Of a DNA stretch of 64,000 nucleotides, positions 37,887-48,607 are shown in pieces. Each line of letters starts with the position of its first letter. Within the stretch, counting starts at the first letter, position 1. The translations under genes and the position numbers were made by a program. Source of the stretch: Buttiauxella selenatireducens (GTDB taxonomy: Bacteria; Pseudomonadota; Gammaproteobacteria; Enterobacterales; Enterobacteriaceae); the NCBI RefSeq assembly GCF_031432975.1, contig NZ_CP133838.1:1426001-1490000 (forward strand), in the 5' to 3' direction. The notes beneath the pieces are model-generated. The model was not told the DNA's origin. It saw only the letters and a program-made list of their open reading frames with translations, and made no database searches.

Positions 37887-38669
37887 ATGAAAAAGCAAGT
37901 TCTCGCTCTGTCCTTACTGCTTGGCTTGAGCACCACCGCAAGCGTCTTTGCAGCCATTCCACAGAGCCTTCGTCTTGGTACGGACACGACATACGCACCG
38001 TTTTCTTCTAAAGATGCAAAAGGGGATTTTGTTGGTTTCGATATTGATCTCGGCAATGAGCTCTGTAAGCGCATCAATACCAAATGTACGTGGGTCGCAA
38101 GCGACTTTGATGCGCTGATTCCATCGCTTAAAGCGAAGAAAATCGACGGTATCATTTCCTCACTGTCTATCACCGAAAAGCGCCAGCAAGAGATTGCCTT
38201 TTCAGACAAACTCTATGCCGCTGATTCCCGCTTAATCGCTGTAAAAGGTTCTCCAATTAAACCTACGCTTGAGTCACTTAATGGCAAGCACGTAGGTGTG
38301 TTGCAGGGTTCAACCCAGGAAGCGTTTGCCAATGCTGAATGGCGTGCAAAAGGCATTGATGTCGTCGCTTACGCCAACCAGGACCTGATTTATTCAGATC
38401 TGGCGGCTGGCCGACTGGATGCCGCATTCCAGGATGAAACTGCGGCTAGCGAAGGCTTCCTGAAACTGCCTGCGGGTAAAGACTATGCGTTTGCTGGCCC
38501 GTCTGTGAAAAACAAACAGTACTTTGGTGACGGTACCGGTATTGGCTTGCGTAAAGACGATGTTGAGCTGAAAGAAGCCTTTAACAAAGCGCTGGCAGAT
38601 ATGCGTAAAGACGGTACTTACGACAAATTTGCTAAGAAGTACTTCGATTTTAATGTTTACGGTGAATAA
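37887..38669 (+). CDS. argT: Lysine/arginine/ornithine-binding periplasmic protein ArgT
   Basis: The periplasmic solute-binding protein that feeds lysine, arginine and ornithine to the HisQMP2 transporter. The 260-residue product has a signal peptide ending Val-Phe-Ala-Ala (about residue 22) and the class 3 solute-binding fold, with the [11 protein letters not shown] block near residue 51. It is a paralogue of hisJ, the next gene. A stem-loop separates the two genes. Confidence 0.97.
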   Translation: MKKQVLALSLLLGLSTTASVFAAIPQSLRLGTDTTYAPFSSKDAKGDFVGFDIDLGNELCKRINTKCTWVASDFDALIPSLKAKKIDGIISSLSITEKRQQEIAFSDKLYAADSRLIAVKGSPIKPTLESLNGKHVGVLQGSTQEAFANAEWRAKGIDVVAYANQDLIYSDLAAGRLDAAFQDETAASEGFLKLPAGKDYAFAGPSVKNKQYFGDGTGIGLRKDDVELKEAFNKALADMRKDGTYDKFAKKYFDFNVYGE

Positions 38670-38687
38670 GTTTATCCCGTAGTCTGT

Positions 38688-38717
38688 AGCCCGGTTATGC
38701 TTTGATGCAGCCGGGCT
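38688..38717 (+). terminator. Stem-loop after argT
   Basis: Stem AGCCCGG/CCGGGCT around GTTATGC-like loop text, REP-like, with no T run. Likely to protect the argT mRNA 3' end or limit read-through into hisJ. Confidence 0.55.
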
Positions 38718-38746
38718 GAATAGAATTGCAAATAATCAGAGCCGAT

Positions 38747-38763
38747 TGCACTCTTAAGGTGCA
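38747..38763. promoter_or_regulatory. NtrC binding site 1 upstream of hisJ
   Basis: TGCAC-N7-GTGCA, with both half-sites perfect against the NtrC consensus (TGCACCNNNNTGGTGCA type). First of three tandem sites. Confidence 0.85.
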
Positions 38764-38775
38764 AATATTTAGCGG

Positions 38776-38792
38776 TGCACCAAAATGGTGTA
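38776..38792. promoter_or_regulatory. NtrC binding site 2 upstream of hisJ
   Basis: TGCACCAAAATGGTGTA, one base from the strong glnA-type NtrC site; 29 bases from site 1. Confidence 0.85.
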
Positions 38793-38797
38793 TCGAT

Positions 38798-38814
38798 TGC
38801 ATCTTGTTGGTGCA
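38798..38814. promoter_or_regulatory. NtrC binding site 3 upstream of hisJ
   Basis: TGCATCTTGTTGGTGCA, a good NtrC match with one half perfect; 22 bases from site 2. Confidence 0.75.
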
Positions 38815-38893
38815 GTGGGTTTTTCGAGTTGTTGTGACGTGTCGTTCTGGCGCGCCAGACTAACAAAAAAACACTATATTAAGATGCATAAAT

Positions 38894-38909
38894 TGGCATG
38901 GAACGTGCA
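38894..38909 (+). promoter_or_regulatory. Sigma-54 promoter of hisJQMP
   Basis: TGGCAT-GGAAC-GTGCA has the GG/GC pair ten bases apart, about 56 bases before hisJ. With the three upstream NtrC sites it forms an enhancer-type nitrogen-controlled promoter. Confidence 0.8.
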
Positions 38910-38964
38910 ATTTTATCCGGTTAAAAAGCAATCGCGTATAAAAACAGTCTATTCGAGGATAATT

Positions 38965-39747
38965 ATGAACAAGCAGATCATCGCTCTTTCGTTGGTACTG
39001 GCATTTTCCAGTGTTTCCACCGCTTTCGCCGCAATTCCTAAGAATTTACGCATTGGTACAGACCCTACTTACGCCCCATTTGAATCGAAAAATGCCCAAG
39101 GGGAATTGGTGGGTTTTGATATCGATCTGGCAAAAGAACTCTGTAAACGCATCGAAACGAACTGCACCTTCGTGGAAAACCCACTGGATGCGCTGATCCC
39201 CTCGTTGAAAGCGAAAAAAATCGACGCGATTATGTCGTCCCTTTCTATCACTGAAAAACGCCAACAAGAAATTGCCTTCACCGACAAACTGTACGCGGCA
39301 GATTCGCGTTTAGTCGTCGCAAAAGGCTCCCCAGTTCAGCCAACGCTTGAGGCTCTGAAGGGCAAGCGCATTGGTGTTCTGCAAGGCACGACACAAGAAA
39401 CCTACGGTAATGAGCATTGGGCGCCTAAAGGCATCGAAATTGTCTCTTACCAGGGGCAGGATTCCATTTACGCTGACCTGACCGCAGGCCGTATTGACGC
39501 CGCATTCCAGGATGAAGTCGCTGCGAGCGAAGGCTTCCTGAAACAACCTGTTGGTAAGGATTACCAGTTTGGTGGGCCGTCCATTAAAGACGACAAATTG
39601 TTTGGTGTAGGCACCGGTATGGGTCTGCGTAAAGACGATACTGAGTTGCGCCAGGCGCTGAACAAAGCATTTGCTGAAATGCGTAAAGATGGAACTTACG
39701 AGAAGTTGGCGAAGAAATACTTCGACTTCGATGTTTACGGTGGTTAA
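38965..39747 (+). CDS. hisJ: Histidine-binding periplasmic protein HisJ
   Basis: The histidine-specific periplasmic binding protein of the HisQMP2 ABC importer. The product is 260 residues from the ATG at 38965, which has a GAGGA ribosome site; the frame is open upstream through the promoter region but that part is not coding. It has a signal peptide ending Ala-Phe-Ala-Ala (about residue 22) and the class 3 solute-binding fold. It is similar along its whole length to ArgT, an old tandem duplication. Confidence 0.97.
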   Translation: MNKQIIALSLVLAFSSVSTAFAAIPKNLRIGTDPTYAPFESKNAQGELVGFDIDLAKELCKRIETNCTFVENPLDALIPSLKAKKIDAIMSSLSITEKRQQEIAFTDKLYAADSRLVVAKGSPVQPTLEALKGKRIGVLQGTTQETYGNEHWAPKGIEIVSYQGQDSIYADLTAGRIDAAFQDEVAASEGFLKQPVGKDYQFGGPSIKDDKLFGVGTGMGLRKDDTELRQALNKAFAEMRKDGTYEKLAKKYFDFDVYGG

Positions 39748-39763
39748 CAGTCACCAGTGGTTC

Positions 39764-39786
39764 AACCTGCCCTGAAAGGGCAGGTT
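39764..39786 (+). repeat. Stem-loop between hisJ and hisQ (REP-like)
   Basis: Stem AACCTGCCC/GGGCAGGTT with a TGAAA loop. In Salmonella a REP at the same place stabilises hisJ mRNA, allowing more binding protein than membrane subunits; this hairpin probably does the same. Confidence 0.7.
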
Positions 39787-39821
39787 AGGTTTGTGCAGAC
39801 ACTGACGACAGGATACGCACC

Positions 39822-40508
39822 ATGTTGTACGGTTTTTCTGAAGTAATCTTTAAAGGGGCCATCGTCACGCTGGAACTGGCGCTAAGCTCCGTTATCCTCG
39901 CCGTTATTATAGGTCTGGCTGGAGCTGGTGCTAAGTTATCCAAAAACCGCCCGTTAGCCTTGCTGTTTGAAGGTTACACGACGCTGATTCGCGGTGTGCC
40001 TGATCTGGTGTTGATGCTGCTGATTTTCTATGGCCTGCAAATGGCACTCAATGTGTTAACCGACTCGCTGGGAGTCGCTCAGTTTGATATTGACCCTATG
40101 GTGGCGGGTATCATTACACTCGGCTTTATCTACGGTGCCTATTTTACTGAGACTTTCCGCGGTGCTTTCCTCGCTGTTCCACGCGGCCATATCGAAGCCG
40201 CAACCGCTTTTGGTTTTACCGGTTCCCAAACATTCCGCCGTATTTTGTTCCCGGCCATGATGCGCTTCGCACTTCCGGGGATAGGTAACAACTGGCAGGT
40301 CATTTTGAAAGCCACCGCACTGGTCTCTTTGTTAGGACTGGAAGATGTGGTGAAAGCCACGCAACTCGCGGGGAAAAGTACCTGGCAGCCATTCTACTTT
40401 GCGATTGTTGCCGGGATCATTTACCTGATATTCACTACGATATCTAACGGTGTATTGCTCTGGCTTGAACGCCGCTACTCGGTTGGTGTGAAGAGGGCTG
40501 AGCTATGA
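39822..40508 (+). CDS. hisQ: Histidine/lysine/arginine/ornithine ABC transporter permease HisQ
   Basis: One of two inner-membrane subunits of the HisQMP2 importer. The 228-residue protein has five or so membrane helices and the EAA loop near residue 125 (EAATAFGFTGSQTFRRILFP), which contacts the ATPase HisP. Its stop overlaps the hisM start by four bases. Confidence 0.97.
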   Translation: MLYGFSEVIFKGAIVTLELALSSVILAVIIGLAGAGAKLSKNRPLALLFEGYTTLIRGVPDLVLMLLIFYGLQMALNVLTDSLGVAQFDIDPMVAGIITLGFIYGAYFTETFRGAFLAVPRGHIEAATAFGFTGSQTFRRILFPAMMRFALPGIGNNWQVILKATALVSLLGLEDVVKATQLAGKSTWQPFYFAIVAGIIYLIFTTISNGVLLWLERRYSVGVKRAEL

Positions 40509-41221
40509 TCGAAATTATTCAGGAATACTGGAAAGCGCTGCTGTGGACTGATGGTTACCGCTTTACTGGGGTTGCCATTACGCTGTGGTTGCTGATTTCT
40601 TCGGTGGTAATGGGCGGTATTCTGGCTCTGTTCCTGGCTATTGGACGGGTATCGAGCAACAAGTTTATTGCATTCCCAATCTGGCTATTCACCTACATCT
40701 TCCGTGGCACGCCGTTGTACGTGCAACTTCTGGTGTTCTACTCCGGAATGTACACGCTGGAAGTGGTGAAAGGCACCGTATTACTCAATGAGTTTTTCCG
40801 TAGCGGCCTGAACTGTACGGTGCTGGCGCTGACGTTAAATACCTGTGCCTATACGACAGAAATTTTTGCCGGGGCGATTCGATCGGTGCCGCATGGTGAA
40901 ATTGAAGCCGCTCGTGCTTATGGTTTCTCACCTTTCAAATTGTACCGCTGCATTATTTTGCCTTCGGCGTTACGTATTGCCCTGCCTGCGTACAGCAACG
41001 AAGTCATTTTAATGCTGCACTCCACGGCGCTGGCGTTTACTGCCACGGTGCCGGACTTACTGAAAATCGCCCGAGATATCAACTCTGCGACTTACCAGCC
41101 GTTTACGGCGTTTGGTATTGCGGCGGTGTTATATCTGATTATTTCTTACGTACTGATAAGCCTGTTCCGCAGAGCCGAGCAGCGTTTTATGCAGCACGTT
41201 AAACCCAGTTCTTCGCACTGA
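40505..41221 (+). CDS. hisM: Histidine/lysine/arginine/ornithine ABC transporter permease HisM
   Basis: The second inner-membrane subunit of HisQMP2. The 238-residue protein has the EAA loop EAARAYGFSPFKLYRCIILP near residue 139. It starts inside the last codons of hisQ and is followed nine bases later by hisP. Confidence 0.97.
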   Translation: MIEIIQEYWKALLWTDGYRFTGVAITLWLLISSVVMGGILALFLAIGRVSSNKFIAFPIWLFTYIFRGTPLYVQLLVFYSGMYTLEVVKGTVLLNEFFRSGLNCTVLALTLNTCAYTTEIFAGAIRSVPHGEIEAARAYGFSPFKLYRCIILPSALRIALPAYSNEVILMLHSTALAFTATVPDLLKIARDINSATYQPFTAFGIAAVLYLIISYVLISLFRRAEQRFMQHVKPSSSH

Positions 41222-41230
41222 GTAATTCCC

Positions 41231-42004
41231 ATGGCTGAAAATAAACTAAACGTTACTGATCTGCACAAACGCTACGGCAAACATGAAGTGCTTAAAGGGG
41301 TTTCTCTACGCGCAGACGCGGGAGATGTGATTAGCATTATCGGCTCGTCCGGCTCGGGGAAAAGTACCTTCCTGCGCTGCATTAACTTCCTCGAAAAACC
41401 GAGCGAAGGGTCAATTGTGGTAAGCAACCAGAATATCAATCTGGTGCGTGACACTGACGGGCAGCTCAAAGTTGCTGACAAAAATCAGCTCCGCTTACTG
41501 CGCACACGTCTGACGATGGTGTTCCAGCATTTTAACTTGTGGAGCCACATGACGGTGTTGGAAAACGTCATGGAAGCGCCGATTCAGGTGTTGGGGTTGA
41601 GTAAGCAAGATGCGAAAGAGCGTGCCATAAAATATCTGGCGAAAGTTGGCATTGATGAGCGCCAGCAGGCGAAATATCCGGTGCATCTTTCTGGTGGTCA
41701 ACAGCAGCGTGTTTCTATCGCGCGTGCACTGGCAATGGAGCCAGAAGTATTGCTGTTTGATGAACCGACTTCTGCATTAGATCCTGAGCTGGTGGGTGAA
41801 GTGTTGCGTATCATGCAAAAACTCGCCGAAGAAGGGAAAACCATGGTGGTGGTCACGCATGAAATGGACTTTGCGCGCCACGTTTCAAACCACGTAATTT
41901 TCCTGCACCAGGGCTTGATTGAAGAAGAGGGGACGCCAGCCGAATTGTTTGGTAACCCGAAAAGTGCACGTTTACAGCAGTTCCTTTCTGGATCGCTGAA
42001 GTAA
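41231..42004 (+). CDS. hisP: Histidine/lysine/arginine/ornithine ABC transporter ATPase HisP
   Basis: The ATPase of HisQMP2. The 257-residue protein has Walker [10 protein letters not shown] near residue 39, the ABC signature LSGGQQQR near 154, Walker [12 protein letters not shown] near 174 and the switch histidine in VVTHEMD near 212. It ends the hisJQMP operon and is followed by palindromic repeats shared with convergent yfcH. The gene yfcI/rpnB, found here in E. coli K-12, is absent. Confidence 0.98.
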   Translation: MAENKLNVTDLHKRYGKHEVLKGVSLRADAGDVISIIGSSGSGKSTFLRCINFLEKPSEGSIVVSNQNINLVRDTDGQLKVADKNQLRLLRTRLTMVFQHFNLWSHMTVLENVMEAPIQVLGLSKQDAKERAIKYLAKVGIDERQQAKYPVHLSGGQQQRVSIARALAMEPEVLLFDEPTSALDPELVGEVLRIMQKLAEEGKTMVVVTHEMDFARHVSNHVIFLHQGLIEEEGTPAELFGNPKSARLQQFLSGSLK

Positions 42005-42006
42005 TC

Positions 42007-42106
42007 CCGCTCACCCTAACCCTCTCCCAAAGGAGAGGGGATAGTCCGGTGTTCACCCTCCCTGCCTTTCTCCTTCTCCTGGGGGAGAAGGTTGGGATGA
42101 AGGCGC
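42007..42106. repeat. REP-like GAGAGGG repeats, copy 5 (two units)
   Basis: CTCACCCTAACCCTCTCCCAAAGGAGAGGGG and a second hairpin CTTCTCCTGGGGGAGAAGG, joined by GATAGTCCGGTGTTC, the same linker text as at 36840. Between convergent hisP and yfcH. Confidence 0.8.
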
Positions 42107-42109
42107 AAA

Positions 42110-43003
42110 TTACCGCACCACATCTCCCAGTGCCTCTTCAAGGTCATACCAACGGAAACCAAATCCCGATTCTTCAAGTCGTTTTGGTAGCGCTCGTTGC
42201 CCGCCTAATACCAATACCGAAGATTCCCCCATCATCATTCTCACTGCCGTTGCCGGGGCGCGCATAAAGGCCGGGCGATTTAACGCGTGCCCCAGCGCGT
42301 GAGAGAACTGTTCGTTGCGTACCGGGTAAGGCGAAACCATATTGAATGGCCCACTCAGATCGTTATTGAGCAGCCACAGAATACCGTTAACCATATCGTC
42401 GATATGAATCCATGCCAGATACTGCCGACCATCGCCCATAGGGCCACCCAGGCCTAAGCGAAATATCGGCAGTAACTTTGCCAGAATTCCGCCCTTCGGC
42501 GCCAGGACCACGCCGGTACGCAGCAGGCAGACGCGCGTCTGCTCGCTCTGCGCGCCACAGGCGATTTGCTCCCAGCGGGCGCACAGTTTATGGGTAAATT
42601 CATTGTGGGGTGGCTCATCTTCGTTGACGACCACTTCGCCTAGGTCGCCGTAATAGCCCGCAGCGGAGCCAGAGATAAGCACGGAGGGCGGTGTTTGGCT
42701 TGCTTTAAACATCTCGACCAGACGTTCGGTGATTTGCCAGCGGCTGGTGCACAGCCGTTGCTTTTGCGTCTCGGTCCAGCGTTTATCGGCAATCGGTTCA
42801 CCTGCCAGATTGATGACAGCATCAAATCCATCAAGATTGGGATGATCGCTCAACCCTTTCCATAGTGTGACTTTTGGGCTGAGTTTCGCCCGAGCTTTCT
42901 CGGGGCTTCGGGTGACGACGGTGACATCGTGCCCTAACTCCAGCAATCGTGGCACCAGATGGCTACCAATCAATCCTGTTCCGCCGGTAATCAGTATCTG
43001 CAT
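42110..43003 (-). CDS. yfcH: TIGR01777 family epimerase/dehydratase YfcH
   Basis: A 297-residue extended short-chain dehydrogenase/reductase-like protein with an NAD(P) motif [11 protein letters not shown] near residue 7 and a C-terminal DUF1731 helix. The exact substrate is not known. It is transcribed with folX and yfcG on the minus strand, as in E. coli. Confidence 0.93.
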   Translation of the reverse strand: MQILITGGTGLIGSHLVPRLLELGHDVTVVTRSPEKARAKLSPKVTLWKGLSDHPNLDGFDAVINLAGEPIADKRWTETQKQRLCTSRWQITERLVEMFKASQTPPSVLISGSAAGYYGDLGEVVVNEDEPPHNEFTHKLCARWEQIACGAQSEQTRVCLLRTGVVLAPKGGILAKLLPIFRLGLGGPMGDGRQYLAWIHIDDMVNGILWLLNNDLSGPFNMVSPYPVRNEQFSHALGHALNRPAFMRAPATAVRMMMGESSVLVLGGQRALPKRLEESGFGFRWYDLEEALGDVVR

Positions 43004-43019
43004 GGCCGTCTCCCGCTTT

Positions 43020-43382
43020 TTACGCCGGGCTCCGCCAACTCATCGTCATGGAAACGGAATCGGCATAACGCAGCGCGTGAAGTTTATCTATTTCTACTTC
43101 AGCATAAGACACCCACGGATGGTCGCATGCGATATCGAGCACATCCTGAGTTAATTTTTCCAGCAATGAGAAACGATTATTCTCAACCAACTGGATGATT
43201 TGTTTAGTTATCGTGCGATAGTTCAGCGCATCGTTGATGTCTTCACTGGCGCGAGCTTTGTCCGCCGGATAATGAATCGCAACGTTAACGACGATATCCT
43301 GGCGATTGGCAATTTCTTCTTCTTTGATGCCAATGAAGGTGCGCAGGCGTAAGTTTTTGATTCGAATAATTGCGGATGACAT
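43020..43382 (-). CDS. folX: Dihydroneopterin triphosphate 2'-epimerase FolX
   Basis: FolX epimerises dihydroneopterin triphosphate to the monapterin form, a step of tetrahydromonapterin synthesis. From the ATG at 43382 it is 120 residues, as in E. coli. It has the GIKEEE and [12 protein letters not shown] blocks of the aldolase-fold FolB/FolX family. The frame is open 25 codons farther, but that part is not conserved. Confidence 0.95.
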   Translation of the reverse strand: MSSAIIRIKNLRLRTFIGIKEEEIANRQDIVVNVAIHYPADKARASEDINDALNYRTITKQIIQLVENNRFSLLEKLTQDVLDIACDHPWVSYAEVEIDKLHALRYADSVSMTMSWRSPA

Positions 43383-43462
43383 TGCAGGTTTCTTCCTTGT
43401 ATTAGTTTTCAGCCACAGAATACATGAGGAAAAACATTGCGCCCATAGCGGGCGCATTGGGA

Positions 43463-44092
43463 TTAACTTTTTTGCGCTTGCTGATATGCGCGTTCTGTCG
43501 CCGGGCGCGAGCGGATACGTTCAAACCAGTTCTCGACGGCCGGGAAATTCGCCAGATTAATGCGCTGGCGTTCATGCGATACCGTCCACGGGTAAGTCGC
43601 AATATCAGCAATGCTGTACTCATTGCCGCCCAACCACGGGGTTTTCTCTAATTGTTTGTTTAACACGCCATACAAACGCTGAGTTTCCACTTGATAGCGT
43701 TCTATCGCATACGGCACCGGTTGCGGCGCGAAGTGGTTAAAGTGATGATTCTGCCCAAGCATCGGACCAAAACCACCGACTTGCCAGAACAGCCATTGCA
43801 GGGTGTGGGCGCGTTCACGCAGATCTTTACTTAATAGCTCGTTGGTCTTCTCAGCCAGATAAAGCAAGATTTCACCCGATTCAAATAAGCTCAACGGGCC
43901 GCCGCCATCGGCTGGGTTATTGTCGATAATCGCGGGTATTTTATTGTTGGGGGAAATCGCCAAAAAGGCAGGCTGAAACTGATCTCCTTTGCCAATATCA
44001 ATACGGTGAATACTGTAATCCAGACCCACCTCTTCCAGAAACAGCGTGATTTTGTGGCCGTTTGGTGTGGGTGCATAGTAAAGGTCGATCAT
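43463..44092 (-). CDS. yfcG: Glutathione-dependent disulfide-bond oxidoreductase YfcG
   Basis: A 209-residue Nu-class glutathione S-transferase homologue with an N-terminal thioredoxin-like domain (about 1-80, PTPNGHK block at the active site) and an alpha-helical domain. E. coli YfcG reduces disulfides using two glutathiones. It is divergent from yfcF. Confidence 0.95.
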   Translation of the reverse strand: MIDLYYAPTPNGHKITLFLEEVGLDYSIHRIDIGKGDQFQPAFLAISPNNKIPAIIDNNPADGGGPLSLFESGEILLYLAEKTNELLSKDLRERAHTLQWLFWQVGGFGPMLGQNHHFNHFAPQPVPYAIERYQVETQRLYGVLNKQLEKTPWLGGNEYSIADIATYPWTVSHERQRINLANFPAVENWFERIRSRPATERAYQQAQKS

Positions 44093-44216
44093 CTCATTAC
44101 CATCCTGATATCAGTTTTTTGCATAAACCTATGGAGTATAGACTTTTTGATAAATTTGCTAGTTAGATGAGTTTTGCTCAAGTGACAACTGCCATTTTCC
44201 GCTATATGTTCAATAA

Positions 44217-44888
<672 letters not shown>

Positions 44889-44944
44889 CTAACAGCATAA
44901 TTCGGTATGATCATTTCGCTTACCATTAACAGGAATGCGGTTTT

Positions 44945-45496
44945 ATGAAGCTGATGTTTGCCTCGGATATTCATGGTTCTCTACCTGCTACGGAGCAGGT
45001 GCTGTCGCACTTTGAACGTAGCGGCGCCAAATGGCTGATATTATTGGGGGACGTGTTGAATCACGGACCGCGGAATGCATTACCGGCAGGCTATAATCCT
45101 GGAGCGGTTGCGGAGCGGTTTAACAGCATTGCGGATAAAATTATTGCAGTACGCGGGAACTGTGACAGCGAAGTTGATCAGATGCTGCTACATTTTCCGA
45201 TTACCGCTCCCTGGCAACAGATTTTAATGGCTGAGCAGCGTTTATTTGTTACGCATGGTCATTTGTATAATCCTGACAAACTGCCGCCGCTGGCAGAAAA
45301 TGACGTGCTGGTTTTTGGCCACACTCATCTACCATTAGCTGAAAAACAAGATACGGTTTATCTGTTCAATCCTGGCTCGGTGAGTATACCTAAAGGCGGA
45401 TTCGAACCGAGCTACGGCATGTTAAACGATGGTGTTCTGAGCGTTCACGCACTGAATAACGATGGGGTTATTGCACAGGTCGAGATTACCCCGTAA
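44945..45496 (+). CDS. yfcE: Phosphodiesterase YfcE
   Basis: A 183-residue metallophosphoesterase. It has the motifs DIHG (residues 8-11), GDVLNHGP, GNCD (near 76), and the VTHGH and FGHTH blocks that bind a dinuclear metal. E. coli YfcE hydrolyses aryl phosphodiesters in vitro; its natural substrate is unknown. yfcD follows 56 bases later. Confidence 0.95.
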   Translation: MKLMFASDIHGSLPATEQVLSHFERSGAKWLILLGDVLNHGPRNALPAGYNPGAVAERFNSIADKIIAVRGNCDSEVDQMLLHFPITAPWQQILMAEQRLFVTHGHLYNPDKLPPLAENDVLVFGHTHLPLAEKQDTVYLFNPGSVSIPKGGFEPSYGMLNDGVLSVHALNNDGVIAQVEITP

Positions 45497-45552
45497 CTTA
45501 CCGCTTGTTGAACATAACGCGCCATTAGAGCGCCCTGAATAAGGTTTCCCCG

Positions 45553-46095
45553 ATGGTGGAACAGAGTCATTTTGTTGGCACGGAATGGATAGACATTGTC
45601 AATGAAGACAATGAAGTAATCGCGCAAGCAAGCCGTGAACAAATGCGCGCGCAGCGTTTGCGACATCGTGCGACTTATATTGTTGTGCATGACGGAATGG
45701 GTAAAATTTTGGTGCAGCGCCGCACTGAAACGAAAGATTTTATGCCGGGCATGTTGGATGCCACCGCTGGCGGAGTGGTTCAGGCCGATGAGCAATTACT
45801 CGACTCTGCACGTCGCGAAGCTGAAGAAGAGCTGGGTATCGCTGGGGTACCTTTTGCCGAGCATGGTCAGTTCTATTTCGAAGATGCCAATTGCCGGGTG
45901 TGGGGAAGCCTGTTTAGTTGCGTTTCTCATGGCCCATTTGCTTTGCAAGAGGCAGAGGTCAGCGAAGTCTGCTGGATGTCTCCAGAAGAGATTACCGCTC
46001 GTTGTGATGACTTCACGCCAGACTCTTTAAAAGCGCTGGCGTTGTGGATGACCCGCAACGCTAAAAATGAATCTCAGCACGCAGCTGCGGAGTAA
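45553..46095 (+). CDS. yfcD: Nudix hydrolase YfcD
   Basis: A 180-residue Nudix protein with a normal-looking Nudix box ([24 protein letters not shown], about residues 75-98). The substrate is not established. Its stop is followed by a bidirectional terminator shared with convergent pta. In E. coli yfcC lies between yfcD and pta; it is absent here. Confidence 0.95.
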   Translation: MVEQSHFVGTEWIDIVNEDNEVIAQASREQMRAQRLRHRATYIVVHDGMGKILVQRRTETKDFMPGMLDATAGGVVQADEQLLDSARREAEEELGIAGVPFAEHGQFYFEDANCRVWGSLFSCVSHGPFALQEAEVSEVCWMSPEEITARCDDFTPDSLKALALWMTRNAKNESQHAAAE

Positions 46096-46146
46096 TTCGT
46101 TCAGGTTTTCAATGTCTCGTAGTGAATCTCCGGGGCATCGCTAATA

Positions 46147-46176
46147 AAAAAGGCCGCATATCAATGCGGCCTTTTT
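46147..46176. terminator. Bidirectional terminator between yfcD and pta
   Basis: Perfect 13-bp stem AAAAAGGCCGCAT with its complement, loop ATCA, A run and T run on either side. Confidence 0.9.
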
Positions 46177-46191
46177 GCTACTCAGAAGACC

Positions 46192-48333
46192 TTAGTCTTG
46201 TTGAGAAGACTGAATCGCAGTCAGAGCGATGGTGTAAACGATATCGTCTACCAGTGCGCCACGAGACAGGTCGTTAACGGGTTTACGCATACCTTGCAAC
46301 ATTGGCCCGATAGAGATCAGGTCAGCTGAACGCTGTACCGCTTTATAAGTGGTGTTACCGGTGTTCAGGTCTGGGAAGATGAACACGGTAGCGCGACCCG
46401 CAACCGGTGAGTTTGGTGCTTTGGACTTAGCAACATCAGCCATAACTGCGGCGTCATACTGCAACGGACCATCGATAACAAGGTCAGGACGTTTTTCCTG
46501 AGCGATACGAGTCGCTTCACGCACTTTCTCAACGTCACTACCTGCACCAGAAGTACCGGTGGAGTAGGACAGCATCGCAACGCGTGGGTCGATACCGAAT
46601 GCAGCAGCGGAATCCGCAGACTGAATGGCGATTTCTGCCAGTTGCTCAGCCGTTGGATCTGGGTTGATCGCGCAGTCGCCGTAAACATAAACTTGTTCAG
46701 GCAGCAGCATGAAGAACACAGAAGAAACCAAAGAGCTACCTGGTGCAGTTTTGATAAGCTGCAACGGAGGACGAATGGTGTTCGCGGTGGTGTGAACCGC
46801 ACCGGAAACCAGACCGTCAACTTCGTCTTGCTCAAGCATCAAAGTACCCAGCACAACGTTGTCTTCCAGTTGCTCACGCGCAACGGCTTCGGTCATGCCT
46901 TTGCTCTTACGCAGCTCAACCAGACGTGCAACGTAGCTTTCGCGAACCACTTCTGGGTCGACGATTTCGATGCCAGCACTCAGTTCAACACCTTGTGCAG
47001 CAGCAACACGGGTGATTTCATCCGGGTTACCCAACAATACGCAAGTCGCGATACCACGTTCAGCACAGATAGAGGCTGCTTTCACGGTACGTGGTTCTTC
47101 GCCTTCTGGCAGAACAACACGTTTTCCGGCTTTACGAGCAAGCTCGGTCAGCTGGTAACGGAATGCTGGAGGAGACAGACGACGGCTGCGCTCGGACGTT
47201 GCAGTCAGGGATTCGATCCACTCTGCATCAATGTGGCTTGCCACATATTCCTGCACTTTTTCGATACGCTGATGGTCGTCTGTTGGGACTTCCAGGTTGA
47301 AGCTTTGCAGGCTCAGAGAAGTCTGCCAGGTATTGGTATCAACCATGAACAGCGGCAGGCCGGTTGCGAATGCACGCTCACACAGTTTGCTCACGCGTGG
47401 GTCCATTTCGTAACCACCGGTCAGCAGAACTGCACCGATGTCGACACCGTTCATTGCGGCCAGGCACGCTGCAACCAGCACGTCTGGACGGTCTGCAGAA
47501 GTGACCAGCAGAGAACCTGGGCGGAAGTGTTCCAGCATGTGCGGGATGCTGCGCGCACAGAAGGTAACAGACTTCACGCGACGAGTTTTGATGTCGCCTT
47601 CGTTGATGATGGTTGCGTTCAGGTGACGCGCCATATCAATTGCGCGAGTTGCGATCAGATCGAAACTCCACGGCACACAACCCAGAACTGGCAGCGGGCT
47701 GTCAGCAAACAGTTCTTTAGGATCGATGTTTGCGATGCTCGCTTTGGTGGAGTCATCGAAAATCTCGGACAGATCAGGGCGAGTACGACCTTGATCATCC
47801 ACTGGGGCATTCAGTTTGTTAATGATTACGCCAGTGATGTTGGTATTTTTGCTGCCACCGAAGCTGCTACGAGCCAGTTCGATACGCTCTTTCATCTGCT
47901 CTGGAGAGTTGTTACCCAGAGACATGACGAAGACGATTTCGGCGTTCAGCGTTTTAGCAATTTCATAGTTCAGAGACTGCGCAAACTGATGCTTGCGAGT
48001 AGGCACCAGGCCTTCAACCAGAACCACTTCAGCATCTTTGCTGCTGGCGTGGAAGTTGGCGATGATCTCTTCCATCAGCACGTCTTGTTGGTTGCTGGAC
48101 AGCAGCGACTCAACGTGGTTCATGTGCAGCGGTTCAGCGGTAGGGATGCTGGAGTTTGCACGAACGATGCTGGTGGTTTGATCTGGAGTATCGTCACCGG
48201 AACGCGGTTGGGCGATAGGTTTGAAAACGCTAAGGCGAACGCCTTTTTGTTCCATAGCACGGATAACACCCAGGCTGACGCTGGTCAGGCCGACGCTAGT
48301 TCCGGTAGGGATCAACATAATAGTACGGGACAC
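46192..48333 (-). CDS. pta: Phosphate acetyltransferase Pta
   Basis: Pta converts acetyl-CoA and phosphate to acetyl phosphate; with AckA it makes acetate and ATP. The GTG at 48333 with AGAGG upstream gives 713 residues, one less than E. coli. It has an N-terminal P-loop domain (IPTGTSVGL), a DRTGG domain and the C-terminal PTA catalytic domain (about 390-713). The frame is open 21 codons upstream, but that part reads through the edge of an ERIC element. It lies downstream of ackA in one operon, but here an ERIC separates them. Confidence 0.97.
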   Translation of the reverse strand: MSRTIMLIPTGTSVGLTSVSLGVIRAMEQKGVRLSVFKPIAQPRSGDDTPDQTTSIVRANSSIPTAEPLHMNHVESLLSSNQQDVLMEEIIANFHASSKDAEVVLVEGLVPTRKHQFAQSLNYEIAKTLNAEIVFVMSLGNNSPEQMKERIELARSSFGGSKNTNITGVIINKLNAPVDDQGRTRPDLSEIFDDSTKASIANIDPKELFADSPLPVLGCVPWSFDLIATRAIDMARHLNATIINEGDIKTRRVKSVTFCARSIPHMLEHFRPGSLLVTSADRPDVLVAACLAAMNGVDIGAVLLTGGYEMDPRVSKLCERAFATGLPLFMVDTNTWQTSLSLQSFNLEVPTDDHQRIEKVQEYVASHIDAEWIESLTATSERSRRLSPPAFRYQLTELARKAGKRVVLPEGEEPRTVKAASICAERGIATCVLLGNPDEITRVAAAQGVELSAGIEIVDPEVVRESYVARLVELRKSKGMTEAVAREQLEDNVVLGTLMLEQDEVDGLVSGAVHTTANTIRPPLQLIKTAPGSSLVSSVFFMLLPEQVYVYGDCAINPDPTAEQLAEIAIQSADSAAAFGIDPRVAMLSYSTGTSGAGSDVEKVREATRIAQEKRPDLVIDGPLQYDAAVMADVAKSKAPNSPVAGRATVFIFPDLNTGNTTYKAVQRSADLISIGPMLQGMRKPVNDLSRGALVDDIVYTIALTAIQSSQQD

Positions 48334-48351
48334 GGTATAACCTCTTTCGTA

Positions 48352-48553
48352 TATACCCGTCATTCTTCGAGCTGCAGGGGTGTTGGCTGCACTCACAAAC
48401 CCCAGTCACTTACTTAAGTAAGCTCTTGGGGATTTATGAGCCTCATCCATGAGTCTCACCCTACGGGCCAGCGCAAGCGCTGTTCAAATCTGTTCCAGAC
48501 AGATTTGTCACTCCCTTGCCGCCTACCTGCAACTCAAATTATTTAGGGTATAA
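48352..48553. repeat. ERIC element, copy 4, with an internal insert, between ackA and pta
   Basis: ERIC ends (ATACCCGTCATTCTTC and AATTATTTAGGGTATA) and core (CCAGTCACTTACTTAAGTAAGCTC) are clear, but the element is about 200 bp because roughly 70 bp (from about 48441 to 48518) is inserted in its right half. The insert contains its own inverted parts (CAGCGCAAGCGCTG and AATCTGTTCCAGACAGATT). It lies in the ackA-pta transcript. Confidence 0.9.
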
Positions 48554-48607
48554 GTCTGTTAGGACTTAGAAAACAACACCGCCAGCGAAAGCTGGCGGTA
48601 AGGAGAA

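Noticed and set aside
46642-48417. A very long plus-strand open frame (591 codons) opposite pta
   Set aside because: It is the mirror frame of a high-bias gene. The product is rich in Gln, His, Phe and Thr as expected for the complement of pta, and has no domain.
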